Assembly: GCA_002350725.1 (NCBI GenBank)
Contig: DEFJ01000002.1
Span: 114,166 to 178,165 of the forward strand
Direction of reading: 5' to 3'
DNA: 64,000 nucleotides
Source: Cyanobacteria bacterium UBA2855
Lineage (GTDB): Bacteria; Cyanobacteriota; Vampirovibrionia; Gastranaerophilales; Gastranaerophilaceae
Shown here: positions 28,030 through 36,368 of the stretch, one piece after another
How positions within the stretch are numbered: the stretch's first letter is position 1
Layout of the letters: each line of letters starts with the position of its first letter
The notes under the pieces: generated by a model
Seen by the model: only the letters and a program-made list of their open reading frames with translations
What the model was told of the DNA's origin: nothing
Databases searched by the model: none
Position numbers and translations under genes: made by a program

Positions 28030-28962
28030 ATGGGAGATTTTAAGCACTATACAGTTATGAAATACGAAGCCGTTGATGCTCTTGAATGCAAAGACGGCTT
28101 AACCTATGTGGATTGCACACTTGGCGGAGGCGGTCACAGTGAGTTAATCTTACAAAGAATTCAACCAAACGGAAGATTAATTTCTTTTGATGTCGATGAA
28201 GATGCAATAAACGCATCAAAAGAACGATTAAAAAATTATAAAAACTTAACAATTGTGAAAAATTCATATACAAATGTTAAGAAAGTTTTACACGAAATGG
28301 GAATAAAAAAAATTACCGGCGGAGTTTTGTTTGATTTGGGTGCTTCATATCACCAATTAACAAAGCAGGAAAGAGGTTTTTCGTTCTTAAAAGAAGCCCC
28401 GCTAGATATGAGATTTAATCAGGACGCTGAATTTTCAGCATATGATGTTGTAAATACATATACGGAAGAAGATTTAGTCAGAATATTCTCAGAATACGGA
28501 GAAGAACATTTTTCAAAAAGAATAGCTAAAAAAATTGTTGAAGAAAGAAAAATAAAAAAAATTTCTACAACATGTGAATTGGCGGATTTGATATTCAGAG
28601 CAACCCCAAAAGTAAAATCCTCTATACACCCTGCAACAAGGGTTTTTCAGGCTATTCGTATTGAAGTAAATCAAGAGTTAACAAATGTAAAAAATACATT
28701 GAATGATGTGTTGGATTTACTCGACATTGGTGCTATAATAAGTGTAATAAGTTTTCACTCTCTGGAGGACAGAATTGTGAAACACTTGTTCAAATACCAC
28801 TCTCAGAGGTGTCATTGTCCAAAAAATCAAATGATTTGTACATGCCCTCCTCCGAAATTGGTACTTGTAAATAAAAAGCCTCTGACGGCGAGCGAAGGGG
28901 AAATAAGGGAAAATCCGCCGTCACGAAGCGCAAAATTGAGAGTAGCGAGATGTATTAACTAG
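28030..28962 (+). CDS. rsmH: 16S rRNA (cytosine-1402-N4)-methyltransferase
   Basis: Methylates N4 of C1402 in 16S rRNA, fine-tuning the P site. 310 residues with the SAM-binding YVDCTLGGGGHSELIL start, GVLFDLGASYHQL, ERGFSFLKEAPLDMR, THPATRVFQAIRIEVNQEL-like motif (here IHPATRVFQ...) and SFHSLEDRIVKHLF. No SD: a -10-like TAAAAT (28018-28023) ends 6 nt before ATG 28030, so the mRNA may be leaderless. It is followed by an FtsL-like gene, the usual mraW-ftsL order of dcw clusters, but the rest of dcw is missing. Confidence 0.96.
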   Translation: MGDFKHYTVMKYEAVDALECKDGLTYVDCTLGGGGHSELILQRIQPNGRLISFDVDEDAINASKERLKNYKNLTIVKNSYTNVKKVLHEMGIKKITGGVLFDLGASYHQLTKQERGFSFLKEAPLDMRFNQDAEFSAYDVVNTYTEEDLVRIFSEYGEEHFSKRIAKKIVEERKIKKISTTCELADLIFRATPKVKSSIHPATRVFQAIRIEVNQELTNVKNTLNDVLDLLDIGAIISVISFHSLEDRIVKHLFKYHSQRCHCPKNQMICTCPPPKLVLVNKKPLTASEGEIRENPPSRSAKLRVARCIN

Positions 28963-29027
28963 GGGATAGAAGTTGAACATCTTGGGTTAATTTAGTTAAT
29001 AAAAAACAGGCAATTGGGGACATAGAA

Positions 29028-29495
29028 TTGAATAGTGCAAGGGCAGTTGTAAGTAGTGAAGATTTATACAGTAAATATACTCAACAACGGGTAAACGTTA
29101 GTAATCCGATAGAACGCACCCAGGTTATTGAGGGATATTTTTACAAAGAAAATTTAATGAAGGATATGGCTATCCGAAAAATCAACATGACACTATGTAT
29201 TGCGCTTGGTTTTTTGGTTTTAACAGCATTTATAAGCTATTATTCTGCAATGTCTAACGAAATCACTCTAAATACTCTTTCAAGACAGGTAACAACTCTC
29301 AATGAAGAAAATTCGGAATTGCAAAATACACTTGATAGGATGAAATCCTTTAATAATGTAGATTCCATGATGGAAAAACAAAATATTTTAACTAAAGCTG
29401 CAAGTGTTATTGAAGTTCCAAGAGTAGCTTCTGCAGCGGCATCTCAAGCTAAAAAAAATTTGGCGGTTGCTGTTGATTGGTCTGTTGGGTATTAA
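29028..29495 (+). CDS. FtsL-like septum protein (bitopic, coiled coil)
   Basis: 155 residues: a cytoplasmic N-terminal part of about 55 residues, one TM helix (about 57-77, LCIALGFLVLTAFISYYSA), then a coiled coil (about 78-110, LSRQVTTLNEENSELQNTLDRM) and a variable Ala-rich tail. Size, topology and position directly after rsmH match FtsL, the divisome scaffold that works with FtsB and FtsQ. Sequence similarity cannot be judged because FtsL is poorly conserved. It uses TTG 29028, with GGGGA about 7 nt upstream. No ftsI or mur gene follows, so this is a dcw fragment. Confidence 0.65.
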   Translation: MNSARAVVSSEDLYSKYTQQRVNVSNPIERTQVIEGYFYKENLMKDMAIRKINMTLCIALGFLVLTAFISYYSAMSNEITLNTLSRQVTTLNEENSELQNTLDRMKSFNNVDSMMEKQNILTKAASVIEVPRVASAAASQAKKNLAVAVDWSVGY

Positions 29496-29549
29496 TATTT
29501 CTTAATAAATAAGTTTATATTAGCAAATTTTTAAATGTGGTGTTTTAAA

Positions 29550-30107
29550 ATGAATATGGGAAAAAGATTTTTAATTACATTATTATCATTATTTTTATTA
29601 GCCGGTTCGGCTTTTGCATACGATAATCCAAGATGGTTTACTATGCCGATTTCTGTATACATAGAGAAAAATAACGACACAGAAACAGTAGCCAAAGCAT
29701 TTAAAGCATGGCAAAGTTCAAGTGGCGGAGCATTAAGATTTTTATACAGAAGTTCAAAGAATTTTGAAAATATATCAAATATAACCGTAACATTTGTAGA
29801 TATGCTTCCGGACGGTTCATTATACAAAGTTACCCCTATCTATTCGGTAGTTAGCAGAGCACATCGCAATACAGGTAAAGGCTTTTTCTATAAAAACCAA
29901 GTTGTCATTGCACGTAAAACCATAAATGGCAAAGCTCTTACCTCAACTCAAATATATGCTATTGCATTACGAGCAGCAGGTGAGGCTGTTGGGGTTAAGC
30001 CTGTTGACAATAGCGCTGCTATTATGTCAAACACTTCAAACGGTTTAGGAAGTCGTACAGTTACAAAATCTGATATTAGTGCATTGAATAAAACTTACAA
30101 GAAGTAG
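29550..30107 (+). CDS. Secreted matrixin-like protein with degenerate zinc site
   Basis: 185 residues from ATG 29550 (ATG 29535 also possible). A signal peptide (about 1-23, cleavage near SAFA) starts the protein. The rest resembles a small matrixin/M10-type fold: a strand PISVYIEK, then VAKAFKAWQ, FVDMLPDGS, then the position of the zinc helix, ALRAAGEAVGV (139-149), with AAIMS as the Met-turn and TVTKSDISALNKTY as the usual ending. The HExxHxxG ligands are replaced (Arg141, Ala142, Glu145), so catalysis is not expected. Probably periplasmic or secreted binding protein. The family call is by pattern, not proof. Confidence 0.65.
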   Translation: MNMGKRFLITLLSLFLLAGSAFAYDNPRWFTMPISVYIEKNNDTETVAKAFKAWQSSSGGALRFLYRSSKNFENISNITVTFVDMLPDGSLYKVTPIYSVVSRAHRNTGKGFFYKNQVVIARKTINGKALTSTQIYAIALRAAGEAVGVKPVDNSAAIMSNTSNGLGSRTVTKSDISALNKTYKK

Positions 30108-30167
30108 AGCTCAACAAATTCTAATTACAGTATTTAGTTGATTTTTAACGATTTTATCTTGTTTGGT

Positions 30168-30196
30168 TTGAAAAAATGAGCGCAATATTGTATAAT
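30168..30196 (+). promoter_or_regulatory. Promoter of the DAACS symporter gene
   Basis: -35 TTGAAA (30168-30173), a 17-bp spacer and a perfect -10 TATAAT (30191-30196). Confidence 0.8.
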
Positions 30197-30241
30197 TAAC
30201 TGGTAACGCTAATATTATAAGAATTAAGAGGATATAGAGAG

Positions 30242-31579
30242 ATGAAAGATTCAAAAATTCAAATGCAAATTTTAATTGCACTGGGTCTGGGTATTAAACG
30301 CAATTGGCCTATATTTTTTGGTATAATAGCCGGTATTATTGTCGGAATAATGTTGCACGGACACCCGTCAGCACTCCAGAACGTAGCACCGCTATTAACT
30401 TTCATCGGACAAATATTTATTAGATTAATACAAATGGTAGTTATCCCGTTGGTTGTTTCAGCTATTATCATAGGTATAACAAGTGTTGGAGACAATAAAC
30501 AACTCGGTAAATTCGGAACAAAAATGGTGTTATACTATGGTATTATCACAACAGCAGCAGTTACAATCGGGACACTTTTAGCTCTTATATTTAAGCCGGG
30601 ATTGGGAGCTGCTAATTATATAGCACAAAATACAGCAACCGAAGTTCAGGCAAGCGTTGCAACAGCAATGAGCCAACAGCACGGACATTTATTGGAAATG
30701 TTCTTGGATTTTATTCCAAGTAACCCTCTATCAGCTCTTGCAAGCGGCAATATGGTAGCAATTATAGTTTTTGTTTTAATTTTTGCAATTGCCTTAGCAA
30801 AAGTTGGGGATGTTAACAGACCAATCGTATCATTCTTCGAATCTGTTTTTGCAGCTACAATGAAAATTACCGATTGGATTATGTTCTTAGCTGCACCCGG
30901 CGTATTTGCCTTAACAGCTTCCGCTGTTTCTAGCTTTGGTATGGATATATTTGCAAGTATCGGAAAATATTTAATGGTTCTTGCCATTGGATTCTTTATA
31001 CAAATGTTTGTTGTATATCCTATATTTTTAAAATGTTTTTCAAAAGTTTCAATGTGGATGTTATATTCCGCAGTAGCTGAAGCATTAATGGTTGCTTTTG
31101 GTACTGCAAGTTCTTCTGCAACATTGCCGCTTACAATTGCATGTTGCGAAAAAAGAGGTATATCACATAAGATTTCAAGCTTCGTACTTCCGCTAGGCGC
31201 AACTTTAAATATGGACGGCACCGCATTATTACAGGTTGTAGCCGTTATATTCCTTGCACAAGCCTATGGTGTACCGCTTGACTTATTCTTACTCGTACAG
31301 ATTGCTCTTCTTGCAATAATTGCGTCAAGTACAAGTGCAGGCATATCCGGTGCAGGCTTAATAACAATAGCGCTTATCCTAAACGGTATGGGATTGAGTC
31401 CTGAACAATTGGTTGCAGGTTTTGCATTCTTATTTACTATAGAAAGGGTAACAGATATGATGAGAACATTAGTAAATGTTGCATCTGATACTGTTGTAGT
31501 TGCAGCTATTGCCGATAACGAAAACGAAATAAACTATGATTTATTCAACAACCCTGAAGCTTACGAGGAAGTTGCTTAA
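30242..31579 (+). CDS. Dicarboxylate/amino acid:cation symporter (DAACS family)
   Basis: Sodium- or proton-coupled importer of glutamate, aspartate or C4-dicarboxylates. 445 residues with about eight TM helices and two re-entrant loops. Signatures seen: FIRLIQMVVIPLVVSAII, the Ser-rich HP1 (GTASSSATLPLTIACCEK), the TM7 NMDG motif (GATLNMDGTALLQ), HP2 ASSTSAGISGAGLI, and RVTDMMRTLVNVASDTVV with the substrate-binding Asp/Arg zone. Family is certain; DctA versus GltP/GltT is not resolved. It is monocistronic, with its own promoter and terminator. Confidence 0.93.
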   Translation: MKDSKIQMQILIALGLGIKRNWPIFFGIIAGIIVGIMLHGHPSALQNVAPLLTFIGQIFIRLIQMVVIPLVVSAIIIGITSVGDNKQLGKFGTKMVLYYGIITTAAVTIGTLLALIFKPGLGAANYIAQNTATEVQASVATAMSQQHGHLLEMFLDFIPSNPLSALASGNMVAIIVFVLIFAIALAKVGDVNRPIVSFFESVFAATMKITDWIMFLAAPGVFALTASAVSSFGMDIFASIGKYLMVLAIGFFIQMFVVYPIFLKCFSKVSMWMLYSAVAEALMVAFGTASSSATLPLTIACCEKRGISHKISSFVLPLGATLNMDGTALLQVVAVIFLAQAYGVPLDLFLLVQIALLAIIASSTSAGISGAGLITIALILNGMGLSPEQLVAGFAFLFTIERVTDMMRTLVNVASDTVVVAAIADNENEINYDLFNNPEAYEEVA

Positions 31580-31602
31580 ATTATAAAATATAAAAACACT
31601 AT

Positions 31603-31633
31603 AACCGCTCTAAGTTAAATAGGGCGGTTTTTT
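31603..31633 (+). terminator. Intrinsic terminator of symporter gene
   Basis: Arms AACCGCTCTA (31603-31612) and TAGGGCGGTT (31620-31629), one G-U pair, then a T run. Confidence 0.9.
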
Positions 31634-31661
31634 ATGCTAATATAAAAATAGGGATAAAAGC

Positions 31662-32561
31662 ATGGCAAATATAACTGATACAAAAGCTTCAACTTTACTG
31701 GGTAAAAAAATAGAAAGTGTAACCGAATACAAACCTGACTTACTGGTTGCGGTTCCCAGATATGAAAACCGTGAAAGGTATAACATTGCTCAAAATAATC
31801 TGCCTTTCGAAGGTTGGGATGTCTGGCATTGCTATGAATTTTCAGTATTAACAGAAAACGGTATACCCGTTACACGAGTACTAAAGCTAAAATATAACTG
31901 TAACAGCGAATATATCGTAGAATCTAAATCCTTAAAATTGTATCTTAACTCTTTTAACATGACGAAATATGGTAAAAGCACCAAAGACTGTCTTTCTATA
32001 TGTAAAGAGATTATTGAAAAAGATTTATCAAATTTACTTAATACAAATGCTGAAGTTAATTTCGTAGACAATAATTCAACAAAAATTGAAATATTTACAA
32101 ACTATAAAAATATAATGCAATATGTATCAGAAGAAAATTTAGAAATAAAACACTATAAAGAGAGTCCTGAATTACTTGCTATTGAAGATAAAAATGATAT
32201 TCAAGAATATTATATAAAATTTGATTCCCTGCGCTCAAATTGCAGAGTTACTCATCAACCGGATTTTGGGGATGCCTTTATATACTATAAATCGTCTAAA
32301 CATATAAAAGAAGAAAGCATGCTCAAGTATCTTTGTTCTTTTCGTTCGGAATACCATTTTCATGAAGAATGCTGTGAAATGATATTTAAACGCTTGTATG
32401 ATTTACTAAATAATGAAGATGAATTATTTGTAGGTACTTTGTATACTCGCCGCGGAGGTATTGACATTTGTCCTGTCAGATGGAAGAAAAATACGAAAAT
32501 CAGCGAAATAGATAAGTTGTTGGATTTAAATAAAATTGCAAGAAACGGAATCAAGCAATGA
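31662..32561 (+). CDS. queF: NADPH-dependent 7-cyano-7-deazaguanine reductase, long form
   Basis: Reduces preQ0 to preQ1 in queuosine biosynthesis. The 299-residue, two-domain tunnel-fold form is like that of E. coli (the short QueF is about 150). The N-terminal half has the substrate-binding VESKSLKLYLNSFNMTKY. The C-terminal half has the catalytic SNCRVTHQPDFGD, with nucleophile Cys194 and Asp201 matching E. coli Cys190/Asp197, and YTRRGGIDICPVRW at the end. Other que genes are not in the window. It overlaps yraN by ATGA at its end. Confidence 0.94.
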   Translation: MANITDTKASTLLGKKIESVTEYKPDLLVAVPRYENRERYNIAQNNLPFEGWDVWHCYEFSVLTENGIPVTRVLKLKYNCNSEYIVESKSLKLYLNSFNMTKYGKSTKDCLSICKEIIEKDLSNLLNTNAEVNFVDNNSTKIEIFTNYKNIMQYVSEENLEIKHYKESPELLAIEDKNDIQEYYIKFDSLRSNCRVTHQPDFGDAFIYYKSSKHIKEESMLKYLCSFRSEYHFHEECCEMIFKRLYDLLNNEDELFVGTLYTRRGGIDICPVRWKKNTKISEIDKLLDLNKIARNGIKQ

Positions 32562-32902
32562 CAAACACGAAAATTGTAGGAAACGCAGGAGAAGATTTAG
32601 CTGCCAGATATCTTGAAAAAAACGGATATCAAATACTTGAAAGAAATGTGCATTTTTCAAGATATTGTGAAATAGATATTATTGCAAAAATAAAAGATAC
32701 TATTGTCTTTGTTGAAGTTAAAACACGCAAAACAAACCAATTCGGACAGCCTTTTGAAGCTATTACAAAAACTAAATATGACAATATTAAAAAAGGTGTT
32801 TATTTATACTTACAAGAACATAAAATAAAAAAATACAGAATAGATGTAATAGGTATTACACTCAAGCCGGAATTAAAAATAGAACATCTCAAAAATGTAT
32901 AA
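32558..32902 (+). CDS. UPF0102 (YraN) family nuclease-like protein
   Basis: 114 residues with a restriction-endonuclease-like core: GNAGEDLAARYLEKNGYQIL, the acidic EIDIIA and the VFVEVKTR (Glu-X-Lys) strand, the usual metal-binding set of PD-(D/E)XK nucleases, then FGQPFEAITKTK. The family is widespread, and DNA-processing roles have been proposed without a settled one. ATGA overlap with queF implies coupled translation. Confidence 0.9.
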   Translation: MTNTKIVGNAGEDLAARYLEKNGYQILERNVHFSRYCEIDIIAKIKDTIVFVEVKTRKTNQFGQPFEAITKTKYDNIKKGVYLYLQEHKIKKYRIDVIGITLKPELKIEHLKNV

Positions 32903-33083
32903 TTCCCTCAATAACTGTGAAAATATATTGCTCATTATAAAATTAATGATTATTGATAAATATTAATTTTATATCCGTATTACTATGGACAAAATTTTAT
33001 TTTTAAATATAATGGAAATATGATTAATAAATACATGTTATTAATCAATATATATCTATACTAAAAACGAAGAATATTGTGGA

Positions 33084-33926
33084 TTAAGAAGGCAAATGCG
33101 CACATATAACTCGCTCAATTCCGGCTAAATCTTTAATTATTTCAATATCAACAAAACCGGCATCCGCAAGTATTCGCCGAACAATACCCGCCTGATTAAT
33201 TCCAAGTTCAAAAGCTATATACCCGCCTCTGTTTAAAACACGCGGCGCCTCTGAGGATATCCGCATATAATAATTTACCCCATTTTCGTCCTCAGAAAAC
33301 AAAGCCGATTGCGGCTCATAACTAACCTCCTTCTGGAGGTTATCTTTTTGAGATAATGGGATATATGGCGGATTTGAAATTATTATATCAAATTTTTCAT
33401 ACTGCTTTACGTTCGAAAAAATATCAGACTTTCTAAATATAGCTTTATTATACAAATTTAATTTTGAGGCATTATCCAGTGCGGTATTTAAGGCATTTAA
33501 GGAAACATCTAATCCTATAATCTGGCAATCCGTATATTTCGCTACCATACAGGCAATACAGCCACTTCCTGTACCTACATCCAATGCAAATTTTAAATTA
33601 TTTTCATTTATTATATCAATAGATTTTCTGACTAAAATTTCTGTTTCATCCCTCGGTATCAGAACAGATGGATTTACTATAAATTTTTCACCCATAAAAT
33701 CCGCATACCCGATAATATATTGAATAGGCTCTCGGGTTTTTGCCCTTATTAAAGCTTTTTCTTTGATTATATCTAACTTTTCCTGTTCTAATTTCTTGCC
33801 TAAAATAACATCCTTAGCGGAATATTGAGCAAAATGCTCCAGCAAAAGTTTTACTTCAACATTTGCTTCATTTTCTTCAATTCCCGCGTCAGTCAATATT
33901 TTTATAATTTCATGAATTGTTGTCAT
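33084..33926 (-). CDS. prmC: Peptide chain release factor N5-glutamine methyltransferase
   Basis: Methylates the Gln of the GGQ motif in RF1/RF2. 280 residues from ATG 33926 (an in-frame codon at 33953 gives nine more). An N-terminal helical RF-binding domain is followed by the SAM-binding domain with DVGTGSGCIACMVA and the catalytic NPPYIP motif. Preceded by AGGG. prfA is not adjacent on this strand. The end of the gene faces a 181-bp AT-rich gap in which I see nothing clear. Confidence 0.93.
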   Translation of the reverse strand: MTTIHEIIKILTDAGIEENEANVEVKLLLEHFAQYSAKDVILGKKLEQEKLDIIKEKALIRAKTREPIQYIIGYADFMGEKFIVNPSVLIPRDETEILVRKSIDIINENNLKFALDVGTGSGCIACMVAKYTDCQIIGLDVSLNALNTALDNASKLNLYNKAIFRKSDIFSNVKQYEKFDIIISNPPYIPLSQKDNLQKEVSYEPQSALFSEDENGVNYYMRISSEAPRVLNRGGYIAFELGINQAGIVRRILADAGFVDIEIIKDLAGIERVICAHLPS

Positions 33927-34007
33927 ATAAATACCCTGTTTACTTATTATCAATATATTTTTTTATTTTTAAATCATATATTTGTATGAAGATTTATATA
34001 TTCATAC

Positions 34008-34036
34008 TTGCACAAAAATGCGTTATACGCTATAAT
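34008..34036 (+). promoter_or_regulatory. Promoter of the zinc-ribbon protein gene
   Basis: -35 TTGCAC (34008-34013), a 17-bp spacer and -10 TATAAT (34031-34036). This strong match suggests high expression. Confidence 0.8.
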
Positions 34037-34108
34037 CACTAAATGGAGTAGGTAAGCAATATTATTTACTTTAGACAATTTAGCGTTATTAAACTAGGAG
34101 ACACAAAA

Positions 34109-34375
34109 ATGTACGAAGACGAAAAACTCGTGTGTGAAGATTGCGGAGCAGAGTTTGTTTTCACCGTAGGCGAGCAGGAATTTTACGCAGAAAAAGGACT
34201 TGTAAACAAACCAAAAAGATGTCCTGATTGCAGAAAAAAACGCAGACAAGCAAACAGAAGATCAAGAAAAATGTATGATGCGGTTTGCTCAAAATGTGGC
34301 GCTCAAACTCAAGTTCCATTTAAACCTATTCCGGGAAAAGAAGTTTTCTGTAAAGAATGTTTTGTAAAAGAATAG
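34109..34375 (+). CDS. Small double zinc-ribbon protein
   Basis: 88 residues with eight Cys in four CxxC pairs: CEDCG, CPDC, CSKCG and CKECF. That makes two zinc ribbons separated by a very basic stretch (RKKRRQANRRSRK). The first ribbon, EFVFTVGEQEFYAEKGL, has the pattern of the zinc-ribbon 'zf-trcl' type; the second, VPFKPIPGKEVFC, fits the CxxC-type family seen in cold-shock-like and Cyanobacteria/Chloroflexi proteins. RNA or DNA binding is likely from the basic linker. Strong promoter and bidirectional terminator; monocistronic. Confidence 0.85.
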   Translation: MYEDEKLVCEDCGAEFVFTVGEQEFYAEKGLVNKPKRCPDCRKKRRQANRRSRKMYDAVCSKCGAQTQVPFKPIPGKEVFCKECFVKE

Positions 34376-34394
34376 AACAGATGAATTTAAGCAC

Positions 34395-34428
34395 AAAAAA
34401 GGATTGATTTTAAAATCAATCCTTTTTT
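34395..34428. terminator. Bidirectional terminator between the zinc-ribbon gene and the beta-lactamase-like gene
   Basis: A perfect 17-bp palindrome, AAAAAAGGATTGATTTT / AAAATCAATCCTTTTTT, with A and T tracts on both sides. It serves both converging genes. Confidence 0.93.
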
Positions 34429-34440
34429 ATATCTAAATTA

Positions 34441-35676
34441 TTACTTTACGACCATATAATTATAAATTATTTCAGAAGCCTTTACAATAAATTCCTTACC
34501 CTCAGGGGAATTATAAGGTCGATTTGCTAATATTGCAACAATATATTTTTTCCCATTTGGAGTTGTAACAATACCCGCATCACCTAACATTTTACCAATG
34601 TCACCTGTTTTATGAACAATTGATGCGCCCGCACCCAAACCGGCAGGAAGTAATCTGTCATTTTTTACTTTTGACATATATTCATAAATCTTTGTTTTGG
34701 ATGCATCAGATAAAAATTTGGGATTTTCAATATTATAAAGCATTCTTGCCAAATCTTTTGCGGAGGTATAATTAGTACCGGATAAATCAGGCAACCAAGT
34801 TTGAACATGCGTCTGACTCAATCCCCAATCACGTATACCCCTGTTTACATCCGGCATACCGCCAATTTTTGACATAATCATATTCGTCGCGGAATTATCG
34901 GAATTAGTAATCATAACTTTAGCTAAATAATCCAAAGTATAAACAGATTGTTCAGCCTTGAATTGCAACTCTCCCGAGCCTTCAGCTCTATATATGTCAT
35001 TCAGATACATACTGTCATATAATGTGACCTGATTACTTTCAATTGATTTAAATAATTGAATTAACACCGGCAGCTTTATTATACTTGCGGCAGAAAAAAC
35101 TTCTTCACCATTTATATCTGCATAATTACCGGTATCATAATCATATACATAAACTCCGGCATGAATATTCGGATAAAGTGGCAAAATATTTTTAATACTG
35201 CTTTCTAAATCCGACATTTCATTACCAATAGGTAATACCTTCATTGTGGCTTTTTTATGAGATACCGGACCACTTAAAGATAACTCATTTAAAAACATAT
35301 GATTATGTAAATAATTTATTGTTGGATTAAGGATTTGATTATAATCAGATTTTATATTAGGATATGGAGATTTTGTAAAAATAGAACCGGCAATATTCTT
35401 AACCCCAATAGGAAGAATAAAAATCCCAATTAGAAATAATAAAGAAATTCCCACCAATCTGGCAATAATAACATCTCTATCAATTTTTGCTTTTTTTCTT
35501 CGTTTGAGAGTCGGATTTTCTTCAATTTTTCTATGAGTTGTAGGTCTTATATTTGTACCAAATTTGGCATCAGAAAAATGTCTTACAGGTTGCGCCTTAT
35601 AAGTAGTTTCAAAAGTGTAATCCCTGTAATAATATGATGATTGACTGTATTTTCTTGCCGGCTGTGGCACTAACAT
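34441..35676 (-). CDS. Class A beta-lactamase-like serine hydrolase lacking the deacylation Glu
   Basis: 411 residues: a cytoplasmic N-terminal region of about 70 residues, one TM anchor (about 71-95), and a periplasmic domain with class A motifs SIIK (Ser198, Lys201), SDN (259-261) and KTG (356-358). At the omega loop the usual WEPEL reads WLPDL (294-298), so Glu166 is replaced by Leu295. The family's Asn170 is Ser. Hence acylation is possible but fast hydrolysis is not expected, which fits a penicillin-binding or cell-wall role. ATG 35676 lies only 2 nt from AAGGAG; GTG 35670 has better spacing. Start uncertain. Confidence 0.8.
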   Translation of the reverse strand: MLVPQPARKYSQSSYYYRDYTFETTYKAQPVRHFSDAKFGTNIRPTTHRKIEENPTLKRRKKAKIDRDVIIARLVGISLLFLIGIFILPIGVKNIAGSIFTKSPYPNIKSDYNQILNPTINYLHNHMFLNELSLSGPVSHKKATMKVLPIGNEMSDLESSIKNILPLYPNIHAGVYVYDYDTGNYADINGEEVFSAASIIKLPVLIQLFKSIESNQVTLYDSMYLNDIYRAEGSGELQFKAEQSVYTLDYLAKVMITNSDNSATNMIMSKIGGMPDVNRGIRDWGLSQTHVQTWLPDLSGTNYTSAKDLARMLYNIENPKFLSDASKTKIYEYMSKVKNDRLLPAGLGAGASIVHKTGDIGKMLGDAGIVTTPNGKKYIVAILANRPYNSPEGKEFIVKASEIIYNYMVVK

Positions 35677-35743
35677 ATCTCCTTAATCTGATTATATTTT
35701 ATATTATGTTCTATTAACGGGCAAATTTTTTACTGTTTCGTAA

Positions 35744-36250
35744 CTATTTAGCAACTTTCGGCTGTTCTAACAAAACGACTTCACCACATTTCAAAGATTC
35801 TTTTACATTAATTACACGTTGATTTGAGCTACCTACCCAATGTATATTGTTATCTAACAACTCTTCGATAAATTCACCCTCAGCAATTACATCAATATCC
35901 TGAATTACCTCAATATCCTTGATATCTTCCCAATTATAACCGGTATACAGCCAAATATTTTTATTCGGCAATTCCTGTTTAATTTTACGAATAATGCGAA
36001 AAACTTCACTTCTGTTATTAGGATATAAAGGGTCTCCACCACTAAATGTTATACCCGAGATATACGGTTTATCCAAAGCCTCAAACAGTTCTTCTTCTGC
36101 GGCATTATCATAAGGAATGCCGCCGTTTTCATCCCAAGTTTCAGGATTTTGACAACCCTTGCAATGGTGATTGCATCCTGCAACCCATAACACTACACGT
36201 AATCCCTCACCATTTAGCATATCTTCTTTTGTAATATTATGATAATTCAT
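35744..36250 (-). CDS. nrdG: Anaerobic ribonucleotide reductase activating enzyme
   Basis: Radical SAM enzyme that installs the glycyl radical on NrdD. 168 residues with CNHHCKGC (Cys26, Cys30, Cys33), the CxxxCxxC ligand set of the 4Fe-4S cluster. SGGDPLYP and a YTGYNWEDI motif follow, as is usual. It is 118 bp downstream of nrdD on the same strand, probably co-expressed. The ends show no truncation. Confidence 0.95.
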   Translation of the reverse strand: MNYHNITKEDMLNGEGLRVVLWVAGCNHHCKGCQNPETWDENGGIPYDNAAEEELFEALDKPYISGITFSGGDPLYPNNRSEVFRIIRKIKQELPNKNIWLYTGYNWEDIKDIEVIQDIDVIAEGEFIEELLDNNIHWVGSSNQRVINVKESLKCGEVVLLEQPKVAK

Positions 36251-36368
36251 TTTTATTTACCTACGTTTTATCCTTACAAAAAAGCTATCACTTACAACAA
36301 CAACGAAAACATAAAGTTTACGTTGTTTGTTGTTTGTCTTTCTACTTGCCAATATCTTTATTTGCTCG

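Noticed and set aside
30646..31221. 191-codon minus-strand frame in the symporter gene
   Set aside because: Antisense to a highly conserved transporter; a shadow.
34441..35676. Beta-lactam resistance gene
   Set aside because: Glu166 equivalent is Leu, so efficient hydrolysis is not expected.
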